DNA of 64,000 nucleotides from Pigmentiphaga litoralis (GCF_014651835.1 NZ_BMXQ01000001.1:3986957-4050956), one strand, 5' to 3'. Positions 54,332-63,344 are shown, counted from the stretch's first letter. Notes: a model not told the origin generated them from the sequence alone. Numbers and translations: made by a program.

Positions 54332-56838
54332 GGTCGGGTCACGATCTCGGCGGAATAGCCCAGCTGGCGCAGGGTGGACAGCGTGGTATCCAGGGTCAGC
54401 ATATCGCGGGCGACACGCGAACGGACATACCAGACCTGGCCTTCGCCCGGTTCCACATAGGCGTTGAAGCCGGCGTCGGAGACGCGGCGCGCCGTCAGCT
54501 GCGCATCGTTTTCAGTGGGGGAGGCGGCAATCTGCAGCACCGTGGTCGGGCCTTCGGCCATGATGGCAGACATGTCGCGCGGGATGGTGGTCGGGACCAT
54601 GCCTTGCGAATTGGCGCGCGGCAGCGGATCGCCTTCACCCGGCACGCGCGGCGGCAGTTCGGGCGCCTTGATATCCGGCAGCAGCCAGTGCTCGCCCGGC
54701 TGCGAACGGGCCTGCGTCGCGCGCATGTACTCGTAGCGATCGATCAGCAGATTGGAATTGGGCGTGCCTTCGCGCACGACGTAAGGACGCAGGAAAACCA
54801 TCAGGTTGGTTTTGGCGCGGCGGCGGCTGTCATAGCGGAACAGTCCGCCAATGTACGGAATGTCGCCCAGGCCGGGCACCTTTTCCACGGAACCGGTCAC
54901 CGAATCCTGCACCAGGCCGCCGATCACGATGATCTGGCCATCGTCCACCAGCACGTTCGATTCGATCGCGCGCTTGTTGGTGATGATGCCTGCCGTATTG
55001 GTGGCGGAATCGACGCTGCTGACCTCTTGATAGATCTGCATCTTGACCGTGCCGCCTTCGGACACCTGGGGTTTGACCTTGAGCGTCAGGCCCACGTCCT
55101 TGCGTTCGATGGTCTGGAAAGGGCTGGCCGTGGTGCCGCCGGTGCCGGTCTGCGCGTAGGAACCGGTAATGAACGGGACGTTCTGGCCCACGATGATGCT
55201 GGCGATTTCGTTGTCCAGCGTCAGCAGGTTAGGCGTCGACAGAATGTTGGTGCCCGACTTGCTTTCCAGGGCCCGGGCCAGGAAGCCCAGGTTGGTGACT
55301 TGTCCCACGCCGGGGATCGTGACCGACCCGTTGGTGATACCGATGCTCAGGCCGTTGCCCAGCGACGCCGGATTGGCCGCGACGCCCAGCAGGTTGGTGC
55401 CCGCGCCGCCGAACGCCGTGCCGCCGAAGGCGCCGGTGCCGCTCGAATTGTTGCTGAGATTGCCCGCGCCGCTCAACCACTGGATACCGAATTCGGCGGC
55501 GGTGCTGGCGGTCACTTCCACGATCAGGCTTTCGACAAAGATCTGCGCGCGGCGCACATCCAGCATGTCGACGATTTCGCGCAGGCTGCGGTACAGCGGT
55601 TCCGGCGCGGTAATGATCAGCGTGTTGGTGGTGGCGTCGGCCTGGACCGTCGCGCCGCCGCCGCTGAAGGTGGTGCCCGTGCCAGTGCCGGTACCCGTGC
55701 CGCCGAAGCCGCCCGAGGTGCCGCCCAGGGCCGAACCCACGCCGCCGGTGCTGCTGGTGCCCCCCAGGGCGCTGCCGCCCAATGCGCTCGACGTGTTGCC
55801 GGTGCCGCCAAAGCCGCCCGTGTTGTTGGCGCTGGACCCGCCAAAGCTGGTGCCGCCCATCAGGTTGCCGCTGTTGCCGCCGCCAAAGCCGCCGCTGCCG
55901 CCCGATTGGCCGGTCAGCACGCCGCGCAGCACTTCGGCCAGTTTGACGGCCTCGGCGTTGCGCAGGTAGACCACGTGCATATTGGTGGCGCGGGACGACG
56001 GATTGTCGAGCTTGGCGATCAGGTCACGGGCCAGCCGGGTGCGCGCCGGGCTGCTGGCGCGGATCAGGACGCTGTTGGTGCGCGGATCGGCAATCGCGGT
56101 CACGCGGTTGGTGGCTTCGCCGCTGGCGCCCGGGTCCATCAGGCGCGTCACCAGCGCGGCCACGTCGGTGGCAATGCCGTTCTTGATCTCGATCATGTCG
56201 GTGGCGACCGACGACTGCGTGTCCACGCTGGCAATGATGTCGGCGATCCGGCGCAGGTTGTCCGCGTAGTCGGTGATCACCAGGGTGTTGTTGCCGGGAT
56301 AGGCATTGATCGGGTTGTTCGGCGCGATCATCGGGCGCAGCACGGGCACCAGGTTGGTCGCGCTTTCGTAGTTCAGCTTGAACACCCGGGTCACCAGCTG
56401 GTCGCCGCGGCCGGTATTGGTCACCGCGCCGCCTTGCAGCTTGGCGTCGGCTTCGGGCACGACCTTGCTGATGCCGTCGGCCTCGACCACCGCAAAGCCC
56501 TGCATGCGCAGCGCGCCCAGCAGCATCCGGTAGGCGGTGTCGCGATTGACCGGCGTTTCCGACACCAGGGTCAACTGACCCTTCACGCGCGGATCGACCA
56601 GGAAATTCTTGCCGGTGAACTGGCCAAGCGCACGCACCACGGCGTCGAGCTCGGTATTGACGAAATTCAGGACGACGCCGCCATCGGGCGCCGTGGCGCG
56701 CGCAACCTGCGCGACTGCATTGACAGGCGGAAGTGCCAGCGTCAACAGCGCGGCCGACATCGCCGCGACGATCGCCCGGGTAGCCAGGGTGCGCGGCGAC
56801 GACCGGTGAGTGGACGTCTGGAGGAAAGAGGTGGGCAT
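54328..56838 (-). CDS. gspD: Type II secretion secretin GspD with C-terminal SPOR-like domain
   Basis: The 836-residue secretin starts at ATG 56838, 4 bases after gspN. A signal peptide runs to about residue 44 ([15 protein letters not shown]). N0 to N3 follow ([54 protein letters not shown]). A Gly/Ser/Thr/Asn-rich insertion of about 85 residues (about 309-395) sits inside the N3 region. The secretin barrel is normal ([56 protein letters not shown]). After the barrel and a short linker, the last 72 residues (765-836) read like a SPOR repeat pair: [40 protein letters not shown], and [14 protein letters not shown]. This is where a pilotin-binding S domain is normally found. Confidence 0.94.
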   Translation of the reverse strand: MPTSFLQTSTHRSSPRTLATRAIVAAMSAALLTLALPPVNAVAQVARATAPDGGVVLNFVNTELDAVVRALGQFTGKNFLVDPRVKGQLTLVSETPVNRDTAYRMLLGALRMQGFAVVEADGISKVVPEADAKLQGGAVTNTGRGDQLVTRVFKLNYESATNLVPVLRPMIAPNNPINAYPGNNTLVITDYADNLRRIADIIASVDTQSSVATDMIEIKNGIATDVAALVTRLMDPGASGEATNRVTAIADPRTNSVLIRASSPARTRLARDLIAKLDNPSSRATNMHVVYLRNAEAVKLAEVLRGVLTGQSGGSGGFGGGNSGNLMGGTSFGGSSANNTGGFGGTGNTSSALGGSALGGTSSTGGVGSALGGTSGGFGGTGTGTGTGTTFSGGGATVQADATTNTLIITAPEPLYRSLREIVDMLDVRRAQIFVESLIVEVTASTAAEFGIQWLSGAGNLSNNSSGTGAFGGTAFGGAGTNLLGVAANPASLGNGLSIGITNGSVTIPGVGQVTNLGFLARALESKSGTNILSTPNLLTLDNEIASIIVGQNVPFITGSYAQTGTGGTTASPFQTIERKDVGLTLKVKPQVSEGGTVKMQIYQEVSSVDSATNTAGIITNKRAIESNVLVDDGQIIVIGGLVQDSVTGSVEKVPGLGDIPYIGGLFRYDSRRRAKTNLMVFLRPYVVREGTPNSNLLIDRYEYMRATQARSQPGEHWLLPDIKAPELPPRVPGEGDPLPRANSQGMVPTTIPRDMSAIMAEGPTTVLQIAASPTENDAQLTARRVSDAGFNAYVEPGEGQVWYVRSRVARDMLTLDTTLSTLRQLGYSAEIVTRP

Positions 56839-56842
56839 GATG

Positions 56843-57586
56843 TTATCGGCCAACTTGCAGGAGTGAATCGTCGCCGGTGCGGCGGCCCAGCGCAGACAGC
56901 GTGCTGTCGAGCGCCGCACGGACTTCAGGAGTGGAATTCGGCGCGGGTCGGGCCACGCCGTTGAATCGGACGCCGCCCCGTTGGGCCCAGCGTCCGGTGC
57001 CTTCGACCATCAGGGGTCCTTCCAGGGTCGACACGGCAAATACGATGGCGTCGCCGGCATCCCCCGTCAGGCGGACCTGATAGCGGCCGATCGGCCGCAG
57101 CATGGACAGCACGGTCGACGCGTCTTTCCATTCGACGGTCAGCAGCTCGCCTACGGGCACGCTGCCGTTCAGGCGCATGGCGGGCCAGCGCAGCGACAGA
57201 TCGCCGCCCGGCTTCAAGGTGTTGAACGGCGCGCCCAGCTGCGCCAGCGTGCTGGCCGGCAGGCGCAACGTGCGGGCCGACAGAATGACACCGCGCGTTT
57301 CCACACGCAGCGCCATCGGGCCATCGAGCCACAGGTGGGACAGCACCAGATGCGGCCCCCCATCGAACGCCAGGCGCCAGTTCAGCGGCGTGGGCAGCGT
57401 GCTGCGGGCTTCCGGTGGGCCAATCGCAAGCAGCGCCGACCCGTTCCAGACCGTGCCCGACGCATCGACGATGGCAACGGGCCAGGTGTCGGGAAGGGCG
57501 CGGATCAACCAGCGGGCAGGCAGAACGACAAGCGCGGACACGACGGCAATCGCGACACAGATCAGGACTTTCGGAATCGTGCGCAT
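56843..57586 (-). CDS. gspN: Type II secretion protein GspN
   Basis: The 247-residue protein starts at ATG 57586, overlapping the gspM stop (ATGA). It has one N-terminal membrane helix (VLICVAIAVVSALVVLPARW) followed by LPDTWPVAIVDASGTVWNGS, a GspN/AsmA-like signature with W-x-G-S, and a periplasmic domain. GspN is an accessory component present only in some systems. Here it lies between gspM and gspD, joining the two halves of the operon. A longer in-frame start upstream overlaps gspM and is rejected. Confidence 0.9.
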   Translation of the reverse strand: MRTIPKVLICVAIAVVSALVVLPARWLIRALPDTWPVAIVDASGTVWNGSALLAIGPPEARSTLPTPLNWRLAFDGGPHLVLSHLWLDGPMALRVETRGVILSARTLRLPASTLAQLGAPFNTLKPGGDLSLRWPAMRLNGSVPVGELLTVEWKDASTVLSMLRPIGRYQVRLTGDAGDAIVFAVSTLEGPLMVEGTGRWAQRGGVRFNGVARPAPNSTPEVRAALDSTLSALGRRTGDDSLLQVGR

Positions 57587-58191
57587 CAACGTCCCTGGCT
57601 CGCGGGGGTGGTGGTCCCCGGAGTCGTATTCGCCACGAACAGCATCAGGCCGGACACCTTGCCGACCAGCAGGCGTCCGTTCTCGTCTTTCGGCCGTTCC
57701 AGTTCGGCCTGCACCAGGCGCAAGCGGGTCTGCGCCGGCACCGCGGCCAGCCATTGCATCAGGGCGGTTGCGGACACCCTGTCGACGCTGACCTGCAGGC
57801 CGGCGTCGGCCGTCGGCTGGTCGGTCGGCGGCGCAATGTCTTCCAGCGTGCCCGCAATGCCGGCCTGGCGCAGGCTGTCGGCAAGCGCCTGGCGCGTTTC
57901 GGCCGGCGTCATCCTGCCGCCCGATGCACGTTGCAGGCTGCGTGCTTCGAGCGTCAGCGCATCCACCGTGGCGGCCTGCGTGCGCAGCAAGGGCAACTGC
58001 ACCTGCAGACGGCGATAGGTGGTCCAGGCCGGTTCGATCAGCACCAGAAAAACGAGCGCCAGGCCGACGACCGTGCCGCAGATCGTCAACAGGCGGCGTT
58101 CACGCGGCGCCAGCCGGGCCCAGCGGCGCGACAGGCTTTCGGTGCGTTTGCGCAGGGCGGGCGCCATGCGGGCGTTCAGGCGGGCGTTCAT
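57586..58191 (-). CDS. gspM: Type II secretion protein GspM
   Basis: The 201-residue bitopic membrane protein has a cytoplasmic N-terminus (MNARLNARMAPALRKRTESL), the RWARLAPRERRLLTICGTVV segment with a TM helix (LLTICGTVVGLALVFLVLIE), a short coiled coil and a ferredoxin-like periplasmic domain (VSVDRVSATALMQWLAAVPA). It partners with GspL in the inner-membrane platform. The start overlaps the gspL stop by 4 bases. Confidence 0.92.
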   Translation of the reverse strand: MNARLNARMAPALRKRTESLSRRWARLAPRERRLLTICGTVVGLALVFLVLIEPAWTTYRRLQVQLPLLRTQAATVDALTLEARSLQRASGGRMTPAETRQALADSLRQAGIAGTLEDIAPPTDQPTADAGLQVSVDRVSATALMQWLAAVPAQTRLRLVQAELERPKDENGRLLVGKVSGLMLFVANTTPGTTTPASQGR

Positions 58192-59558
58192 CGTGCCACC
58201 CCGCCGCGTACGGTGACGCCGGCGCCACCGGCGCCGTCATTGGATCCCGCCGATGCCAGTCGGAAACGCCACATGCCTTCCACCCGGTCCACGTTCAGAC
58301 CCAGGGCCTGCGCGCGTTGCAGCACGGCCGGATCAATACCCGCCGTCTGTGCCGTTGGCGCATTGCGGCCGGTGGGTGGGGGAGGCGTGCGTTGCAGGCT
58401 CAAGCGGCGCGGCGGTGCGCCGGCGCCCGGCGTCGAACCGGCCACCGCCGCGGCGCCGACCATGCCGATGCCATCGTCCACGAGCTTCAAGCGCAATTCT
58501 GCGTCGGCGTACGACACGGCCGTCAGGTTGCTGGCGGCTTGCGGCAGGGCGTCGGCCGCGGCCAGCGACATGGGCAGGAAGTCCGAGCTGCCGAATTTGC
58601 CATCGGCGGTGCGAAGCGCGTCGCGGCGCTGCTCGGCCTGCTTGAGCGGATCCACGATCACGGGCAGGTCCGGAAACGCCGCCTTGACCTGGGTCACCAT
58701 GCGCTGGCGCAGGGCCTGCTCTTCGCGGCTCAGTTGCCAGGCGTGCACGTTCAGACCCAGCAGCCAGACAGCGGCGGCCGCCGCCGTCCAGATCAGCGGC
58801 TTGCGCCAGCGCGACCGTCCGGCATGCCGGGGCTGCAGGTCGGCCAGGGCCAGCGACCACGAGGGCGCCACGCCTGACCAGCGCGCTTCGGCCGGCAAGG
58901 TACGCGATTCGACGGCTTCGGGCGCGATCCAGCCGATCGGCGCGGGCGGCACCCAGCCCACGGCGGGCGGCATGGCCGGTTCCATGGCCAGCAACAGGGC
59001 GGCTGCGGCCGGCTCGGCGCCGTCGTGGGCATTGACGGTATCGATCGCCCAGCAATAGCCCGACTCCGGCCCGCTGCGCACGATCAGATACCCGTCGCGG
59101 ACGGCGGCGGTCCAGCCGTTGTCGGTTTGCGCCAGCGCCAGCGGCGCCGGCAGCAGCGCATCGGCCGCCAGGCCCACGTCGGCCAGCACGGCCAGGGCGC
59201 GCGCCAGGTGCTCGCGCGGTCCCCACGCCACCGCCACGGTGCCGTCGGCATGCCGCGCGCCATGCGCCACGGCCAGCGTCTCGATCTCGCCCAGCAGCAT
59301 CGGTTCGACCGCGCCCGCCACGGCCGCGCCCATCCGGTGCGGCGGCAGCGGCGGCACCGTCACCGAGGTAACAATGGTGTCGCCGGGATGCAGGATGGCC
59401 TCGACCCGATCGCCGGGCACGGCGCCCGCGATCTCGGACAACGACATCTCGCCGGTGCGCAGCACGGTGTGCTGGCGGTCAAGCAGCGCAAACTCGATCA
59501 GCGAGCTGGGCGTGAGCGCCTGCAGCGTCGGTAGCTCCAGTCGCAATATGGTCTTCAA
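58188..59558 (-). CDS. gspL: Type II secretion protein GspL
   Basis: The protein links the GspE ATPase to the platform. The best start is TTG 59558, overlapping the gspK stop (TTGA) with AAGGGA 8 bases upstream, giving 456 residues; a GTG 18 bases earlier (59576) is also possible. The cytoplasmic actin-like domain is LPTLQALTPSSLIEFALLDR to about residue 240, then a TM helix (KPLIWTAAAAAVWLLGLNVH) and a periplasmic ferredoxin-like domain (LTAVSYADAELRLKLVDDGI). A Pro/Gly-rich stretch (STPGAGAPPRRLSLQRTPPP) interrupts the last part. Confidence 0.9.
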   Translation of the reverse strand: MKTILRLELPTLQALTPSSLIEFALLDRQHTVLRTGEMSLSEIAGAVPGDRVEAILHPGDTIVTSVTVPPLPPHRMGAAVAGAVEPMLLGEIETLAVAHGARHADGTVAVAWGPREHLARALAVLADVGLAADALLPAPLALAQTDNGWTAAVRDGYLIVRSGPESGYCWAIDTVNAHDGAEPAAAALLLAMEPAMPPAVGWVPPAPIGWIAPEAVESRTLPAEARWSGVAPSWSLALADLQPRHAGRSRWRKPLIWTAAAAAVWLLGLNVHAWQLSREEQALRQRMVTQVKAAFPDLPVIVDPLKQAEQRRDALRTADGKFGSSDFLPMSLAAADALPQAASNLTAVSYADAELRLKLVDDGIGMVGAAAVAGSTPGAGAPPRRLSLQRTPPPPTGRNAPTAQTAGIDPAVLQRAQALGLNVDRVEGMWRFRLASAGSNDGAGGAGVTVRGGVAR

Positions 59559-60634
59559 TTCGTTTCCCTTTTCCACACCACGCTAGGACTGGTGGCGTTT
59601 TCGCGCGAAATGAGCGCTTGCATTGTGACCGCTGCACGCTCCAGCGTCACGGTACCGTTGACGGAAAACCACTTGCTGACCGTCACGATCTGCGTATCGG
59701 TCAGCTGGATGTCCGGATTGGCCAGACGATTGCCGAAGTCGGCGCGGTCATTGAAATAGGCGCCGGCATTGCGGCGTTCCGTCAGGGCCCGCGCCTGCGA
59801 CAGCGACAGTCCGGGCACCGCCGCAGCCAGCACCTCGGCGCTGGCCGTGTTGGCGTTGACGGCGGTAATGCCCGGCAGCACGGTCACAAACGGCCGCAGC
59901 TTGTCGATGACGCTGTCATCGACATCGGTCAGGCCGCGCAGGTCGTCCACGCCGCGGATCATCGGCGCTGTCGGGCCCTGCCCGGCCGTGTCGGATCCCG
60001 AAGCCGATCCGCCCAGGCCCGTGCTGTCGGTGCCCGCGCTGTTCGTGCCTGCGCCGCCCGATTCACTACTGCGGCCGGGCGCCGATTGCGCACTGGCCAC
60101 CCGCAGCGCCACCTGCGGCGCGAGCGACCCGGGCAACCCCAGGATCGCGCACAGCCGCTGAAAGGCCGCGACTTCGATCGGCTGCGGAATCCCGGCGCTG
60201 GCCAGGTTGCGCAGGTTGAACTTGCCCTGTTCGTCTTCGATGCGGCCCGAAAACACGGCAATCCGGTCGTCGCCCGGGCGCTGGATGCGCGTGTCTTCCA
60301 CCGGTGTCGCCCACAGGGTGTCGAGCCGCGTCGTGCTGTTGCGCCGCGCGTCATCCCGCAGCACCAGCCGCGCCCAGTCCAGCCCGCCCTGCAACAGCCA
60401 CCGCGCCTGGATCCGCGCCTGCTCGTTTTCCACGGCGCGCACCGACGCCGCCTGCCGCTGGAACAGCCCCGTGATCAGCAGCGCCACGGCCGTCACGATC
60501 AGCAGCGCGCTGATCACTGCCATGCCCCGCTCGCGGCGTGGGCGAGCATGCACTATTCGTGTGACCGTTGTTCGCGTCACAGCGGTCGTGGGCACTAGCG
60601 CCCCGGGCGTTGCTGCCGGCTTCGTTGTATTCAT
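59555..60634 (-). CDS. gspK: Type II secretion minor pseudopilin GspK
   Basis: The 359-residue protein starts at ATG 60634, overlapping gspJ by 4 bases. It has a long 36-residue pre-sequence (Thr/Pro rich, ending RPRRERG) before the hydrophobic helix MAVISALLIVTAVALLITGL, which lacks the Glu5 of other pseudopilins as GspK normally does. The alpha-helical SAM-like domains follow (FNLRNLASAGIPQPIEVAAF and ITAVNANTASAEVLAAAVPG). A Ser/Gly/Thr/Asp-rich insertion (about residues 182-223) splits the two. GspK caps the pseudopilus tip with GspI and GspJ. Confidence 0.93.
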   Translation of the reverse strand: MNTTKPAATPGALVPTTAVTRTTVTRIVHARPRRERGMAVISALLIVTAVALLITGLFQRQAASVRAVENEQARIQARWLLQGGLDWARLVLRDDARRNSTTRLDTLWATPVEDTRIQRPGDDRIAVFSGRIEDEQGKFNLRNLASAGIPQPIEVAAFQRLCAILGLPGSLAPQVALRVASAQSAPGRSSESGGAGTNSAGTDSTGLGGSASGSDTAGQGPTAPMIRGVDDLRGLTDVDDSVIDKLRPFVTVLPGITAVNANTASAEVLAAAVPGLSLSQARALTERRNAGAYFNDRADFGNRLANPDIQLTDTQIVTVSKWFSVNGTVTLERAAVTMQALISRENATSPSVVWKRETN

Positions 60635-61422
60635 TCCAGTATCACCACGCGCGCGTACCGCTCGCGCCCATCGGCCGGCAGTCGCTGCACCGACAATTCC
60701 AGTCCGGTAAACGGCGTGCCCGTGGTCGGGAAGGGGGTAGTCACCCACCCGTTGCCGGGCAACCAGCCGCGCACCGTGAACCGGTACACCCCGGTCAGGA
60801 TCACTGCCGCGGGGCCCACCGGCGGCAGCGGATAGCGCCGCGCCGACGCGCCCACGGCCCGGCGCAGCAACGTGCCGTCCTGGAACCACACCACCCGCTG
60901 CCAGGCACCGGGATTGGCGGCGTCGCTGCGGATCATTTCCACCCGCGCCGGCCCGTCGGGCTGCCCCGACGTCGTCACCAGGATGCTTTGCGGCAGCAGT
61001 GAGGGCGGCACGCCATTCACGGCCGTGTTGCCAACGCCGCTGCCGGTGCCCGTGCCCGTTCCAGATGTCCCGGTCGATGTGCCCGTCGGGGCGCCGCCGC
61101 TGGTGGTGCTGCCGGTGTTCGCGCCAGTATTCGTACCGGTGTTAGTGCCCGCCCCGGTTGCCGTGCCATCGCCACCCGTGGCGGCATTCAATCCATTCAC
61201 CCCGCTTGCCATCAACGCATCGGGCGCCCGCAGCGCCACATCGCGCTCGAACTGGCCCAGCATCCGGATTACCGTGTCGTTTTCATCGGCGTCCTCGGTC
61301 AGCCGGCGCTGCTGCGAACTGACGTTTTCCAGCCCGCGCCACGCAATGATGCTCACCAGCGCCATCAAGGTGATCGCCACCAGCACTTCAATCAGGGTAA
61401 AGCCGCTTTGCCGCGCTTTCAT
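60631..61422 (-). CDS. gspJ: Type II secretion minor pseudopilin GspJ
   Basis: The 263-residue protein starts at ATG 61422 with prepilin motif SGFTLIEVLVAITLMALVSI and typical RRLTEDADENDTVIRMLGQF. The globular domain is interrupted at about residues 74-137 by a striking Gly/Thr/Asn/Ser run (TNTGTNTGANTGSTTSGG, then TGTSTGTSGTGTGTG) before VPPSLLPQSILVTTSG. The usual C-terminal features are present (RVVWFQDGTLLRRAVGAS, VILTGVYRFTVRGWLP). GspJ is normally about 200 residues, so the excess equals the insertion. It overlaps gspI by 4 bases. Confidence 0.93.
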   Translation of the reverse strand: MKARQSGFTLIEVLVAITLMALVSIIAWRGLENVSSQQRRLTEDADENDTVIRMLGQFERDVALRAPDALMASGVNGLNAATGGDGTATGAGTNTGTNTGANTGSTTSGGAPTGTSTGTSGTGTGTGSGVGNTAVNGVPPSLLPQSILVTTSGQPDGPARVEMIRSDAANPGAWQRVVWFQDGTLLRRAVGASARRYPLPPVGPAAVILTGVYRFTVRGWLPGNGWVTTPFPTTGTPFTGLELSVQRLPADGRERYARVVILE

Positions 61423-61790
61423 GGCAGCGCCGTCAGAAAGCCGTTGATCTGCGCCAACGTTTCGGTCGGCACGCCGTCGGGGTGCACCCGCACGGTCACC
61501 TGCCGAATATTGGTGTTGTCCGAATTGGTGAAGATGCTTTCGCATTGCATCAGCAGGCGCCCCTGCCGACAGGCGTTGACTTGCCGCCCCGGCGACGGCA
61601 TCAGCCGCGCCAGCCGCAATTCGGCCATCTGGTTTTCGGCCGCCACCAGCGCCAGGGACTTGGTCCGTAGCGCCGCATTGTTCTGCGCGATCACGCCAAT
61701 CGCGCGCACCGACGCGGCCAGTGCCACCGCCACGATCGCCAGCGCCACCAGCACTTCGATCAGCGTGAATCCCGACTCACTGGACCGCAT
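61419..61790 (-). CDS. gspI: Type II secretion minor pseudopilin GspI
   Basis: The 123-residue prepilin-like protein has MRSSESGFTLIEVLVALAIV and the conserved AAENQMAELRLARLMPSPG region, followed by a small beta domain (IRQVTVRVHPDGVPTETLAQ). GspI nucleates the tip complex. It overlaps gspH by 14 bases and gspJ by 4. No insertion is present, unlike in GspJ and GspK. Confidence 0.94.
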   Translation of the reverse strand: MRSSESGFTLIEVLVALAIVAVALAASVRAIGVIAQNNAALRTKSLALVAAENQMAELRLARLMPSPGRQVNACRQGRLLMQCESIFTNSDNTNIRQVTVRVHPDGVPTETLAQINGFLTALP

Positions 61791-62301
61791 ACCGTCCCGC
61801 CTCGTCGCGCACGATGGTCACCGTGGCATCCAGGTTCTGCAGGCGCACGATCATTGGCGGCGCGATCCATTCCGACGTGAACACCGGCGCGCCTTCGGGC
61901 AGCACCGATACCTTCACCGGGCCATCCCGCCAGGGCCGGGGGCGCAGCAGGTCATCCCGCGGGAACACATCGAGCTGGGTGCTGGACAGCGCCGTGGGGG
62001 TGGCCCGGCCCGGCGCATACACCCGCGCGCGCCGCATGAATCGATAACCCGCGTCGTCCGCCTGCCAGGTGATCTGCCGGCCGTCCGCACGCACTTCGCC
62101 CTGGGCCACGGCAAACAGTTGCGCCAGACGCTGCGCGTCTTCCTTCAGCACGGCCCGCCGATCCGGAAAGGCCTTCACGCCGATCGCGGCCGCGGCAATG
62201 CCGATGACGACAATCACCACCATCAATTCGATCAGCGTGAAACCGGCCGCCCGGCGGCGCGGGCGCCAGGCCGGGGGAGGGGAAGGGCGTAGACGAGTCA
62301 C
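61777..62301 (-). CDS. gspH: Type II secretion minor pseudopilin GspH
   Basis: The 174-residue protein is read from GTG 62301, 9 bases after gspG. A Pro/Arg-rich pre-sequence ([18 protein letters not shown]) precedes the prepilin helix FTLIELMVVIVVIGIAAAAI. The GspH beta domain shows LAQLFAVAQGEVRADGRQIT and WQADDAGYRFMRRARVY. It joins the major pseudopilus to the tip. Confidence 0.92.
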   Translation of the reverse strand: MTRLRPSPPPAWRPRRRAAGFTLIELMVVIVVIGIAAAAIGVKAFPDRRAVLKEDAQRLAQLFAVAQGEVRADGRQITWQADDAGYRFMRRARVYAPGRATPTALSSTQLDVFPRDDLLRPRPWRDGPVKVSVLPEGAPVFTSEWIAPPMIVRLQNLDATVTIVRDEAGRYAVQ

Positions 62302-62310
62302 AGCAGGCGG

Positions 62311-62748
62311 TCAGAGGTCCCAGGAACCTACGTCGGTATTGGCGTTATCGCCGCCGGGCTGGCCATCGGCGCCCAGCGAGAACACATCGATATCACCCCG
62401 CACGCCGGGGTTCAGGTATTGATAGGCATTGCCCCACGGGTCGGCAGGCAGGCGATCCAGGTATTGCTTCCAGTTGGGCGGCACCTGGCCGGTGGCCGGC
62501 CGTTCGACCAGCGCGCGCAGACCTTGTTCGGTGGTGGGGTAGCGGCCGTTGTCCAGTCGATACAGCTTGAGCGCCTGCATGATGCCGGACACGTCCTGCT
62601 TGGCGGCCACGGCACGGGCCTGGTCGGGGCGATCCAGCACGCGCGGAACGACCAGCGCGGCAAGAATGCCCATGATGACGACCACCACCATGATTTCGAT
62701 CAGGGTGAAACCCTTCTGGCGGCGGGACTGGTGACGACTCTTGATCAC
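62311..62748 (-). CDS. gspG: Type II secretion major pseudopilin GspG
   Basis: The 145-residue protein is read from GTG 62748; no ATG fits, and the frame continues upstream without meaning. The prepilin motif is QKGFTLIEIMVVVVIMGILA with Glu5, then DQARAVAAKQDVSGIMQALK, LYRLDNGRYPTTEQGLRALV and the calcium-binding end SLGADGQPGGDNANTDVGSW. It is the first gene of the eleven-gene minus-strand operon. The pseudopilus subunits need a prepilin peptidase (GspO/PilD), which is not encoded in the window. Confidence 0.95.
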   Translation of the reverse strand: MIKSRHQSRRQKGFTLIEIMVVVVIMGILAALVVPRVLDRPDQARAVAAKQDVSGIMQALKLYRLDNGRYPTTEQGLRALVERPATGQVPPNWKQYLDRLPADPWGNAYQYLNPGVRGDIDVFSLGADGQPGGDNANTDVGSWDL

Positions 62749-62809
62749 AGCGTAAACTCCAAAGGCGCGAATGGCATCATCTATTATCGCTGCTTTATAT
62801 GACATTTCA

Positions 62810-62828
62810 TGACAGGGTATTCCTGTCA
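62810..62828. promoter_or_regulatory. Palindrome in the gspG/gspC divergent region
   Basis: TGACAGG (62810-62816), GTATT, CCTGTCA (62822-62828): a 7-bp perfect inverted repeat inside an AT-rich 150-bp divergent control region. Candidate operator for both transcription units. Confidence 0.45.
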
Positions 62829-62900
62829 CATTCAAGCCCCAAGATTGAGGGTTTTCTGCGACACGGACCGTTCCGTTCGCATGCCGGAGCCGCGCTGTCC

Positions 62901-63344
62901 ATGCCCATTTCGACCCCTCGGTATCTTCCCCGCCTCGTCCAGCGCGCTGCCGTCGTGGCACTGGCTGCAGGCGTCGGCGTCTGGGGCGCCATCGTGTTCG
63001 CGCCTTCGCCCCCGCCCGCGCCGCCCACCGCGGCGGCCAGCACCACGCTGGCGACCGACACGCAACCCGTGGCGCGCTGGTTCGGCACGGGCAGCGGCGC
63101 CAAGATCCAGGTCGTGGTGGCGGGACTGATCTCGGCCGGCCCGCGCGGGTCGGCGGTGCTGGCCATCGACGGCCGCCCCGCCCGTGCCTACGCGGTGGGC
63201 AACGACCTGGCCGAAGGGGTCACGCTGGCCGAAGTCGGCCACAGCGGCGTGGTGCTCAATCAGGGTGGTGAACGTGTCGAAGTGCGTGCCGCAACGCTGC
63301 CGCCCCTGGGCGAAACCATCCGCACGGTGCCCCTGACGCGCTGA
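62901..63344 (+). CDS. gspC: Short GspC-type type II secretion protein
   Basis: The 147-residue protein (from ATG 62901; the frame is open back to an ATG at 62799 that would add 34 residues) has one N-terminal TM helix (AAVVALAAGVGVWGAIVFAP), a Pro/Ala linker, and the homology region: VARWFGTGSGAKIQVVVAGL, GSAVLAIDGRPARAYAVGND, GVTLAEVGHSGVVLNQGGER. It stops after VEVRAATLPPLGETIRTVPL without a PDZ or coiled-coil domain, whereas classical GspC has about 270-300 residues. It should bridge the platform and the secretin. It is transcribed divergently from the gspG operon. Confidence 0.85.
   Translation: MPISTPRYLPRLVQRAAVVALAAGVGVWGAIVFAPSPPPAPPTAAASTTLATDTQPVARWFGTGSGAKIQVVVAGLISAGPRGSAVLAIDGRPARAYAVGNDLAEGVTLAEVGHSGVVLNQGGERVEVRAATLPPLGETIRTVPLTR

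Noticed and set aside
54604..56964. 786-codon plus-strand frame opposite gspD
   Set aside because: Shadow of gspD; His/Gly/Arg-rich with no domain.
57415..59058. 547-codon plus-strand frame opposite gspL, gspM and gspN
   Set aside because: Arg/Ala/Gln-rich shadow; the minus-strand genes overlap each other in the tight style of an operon.
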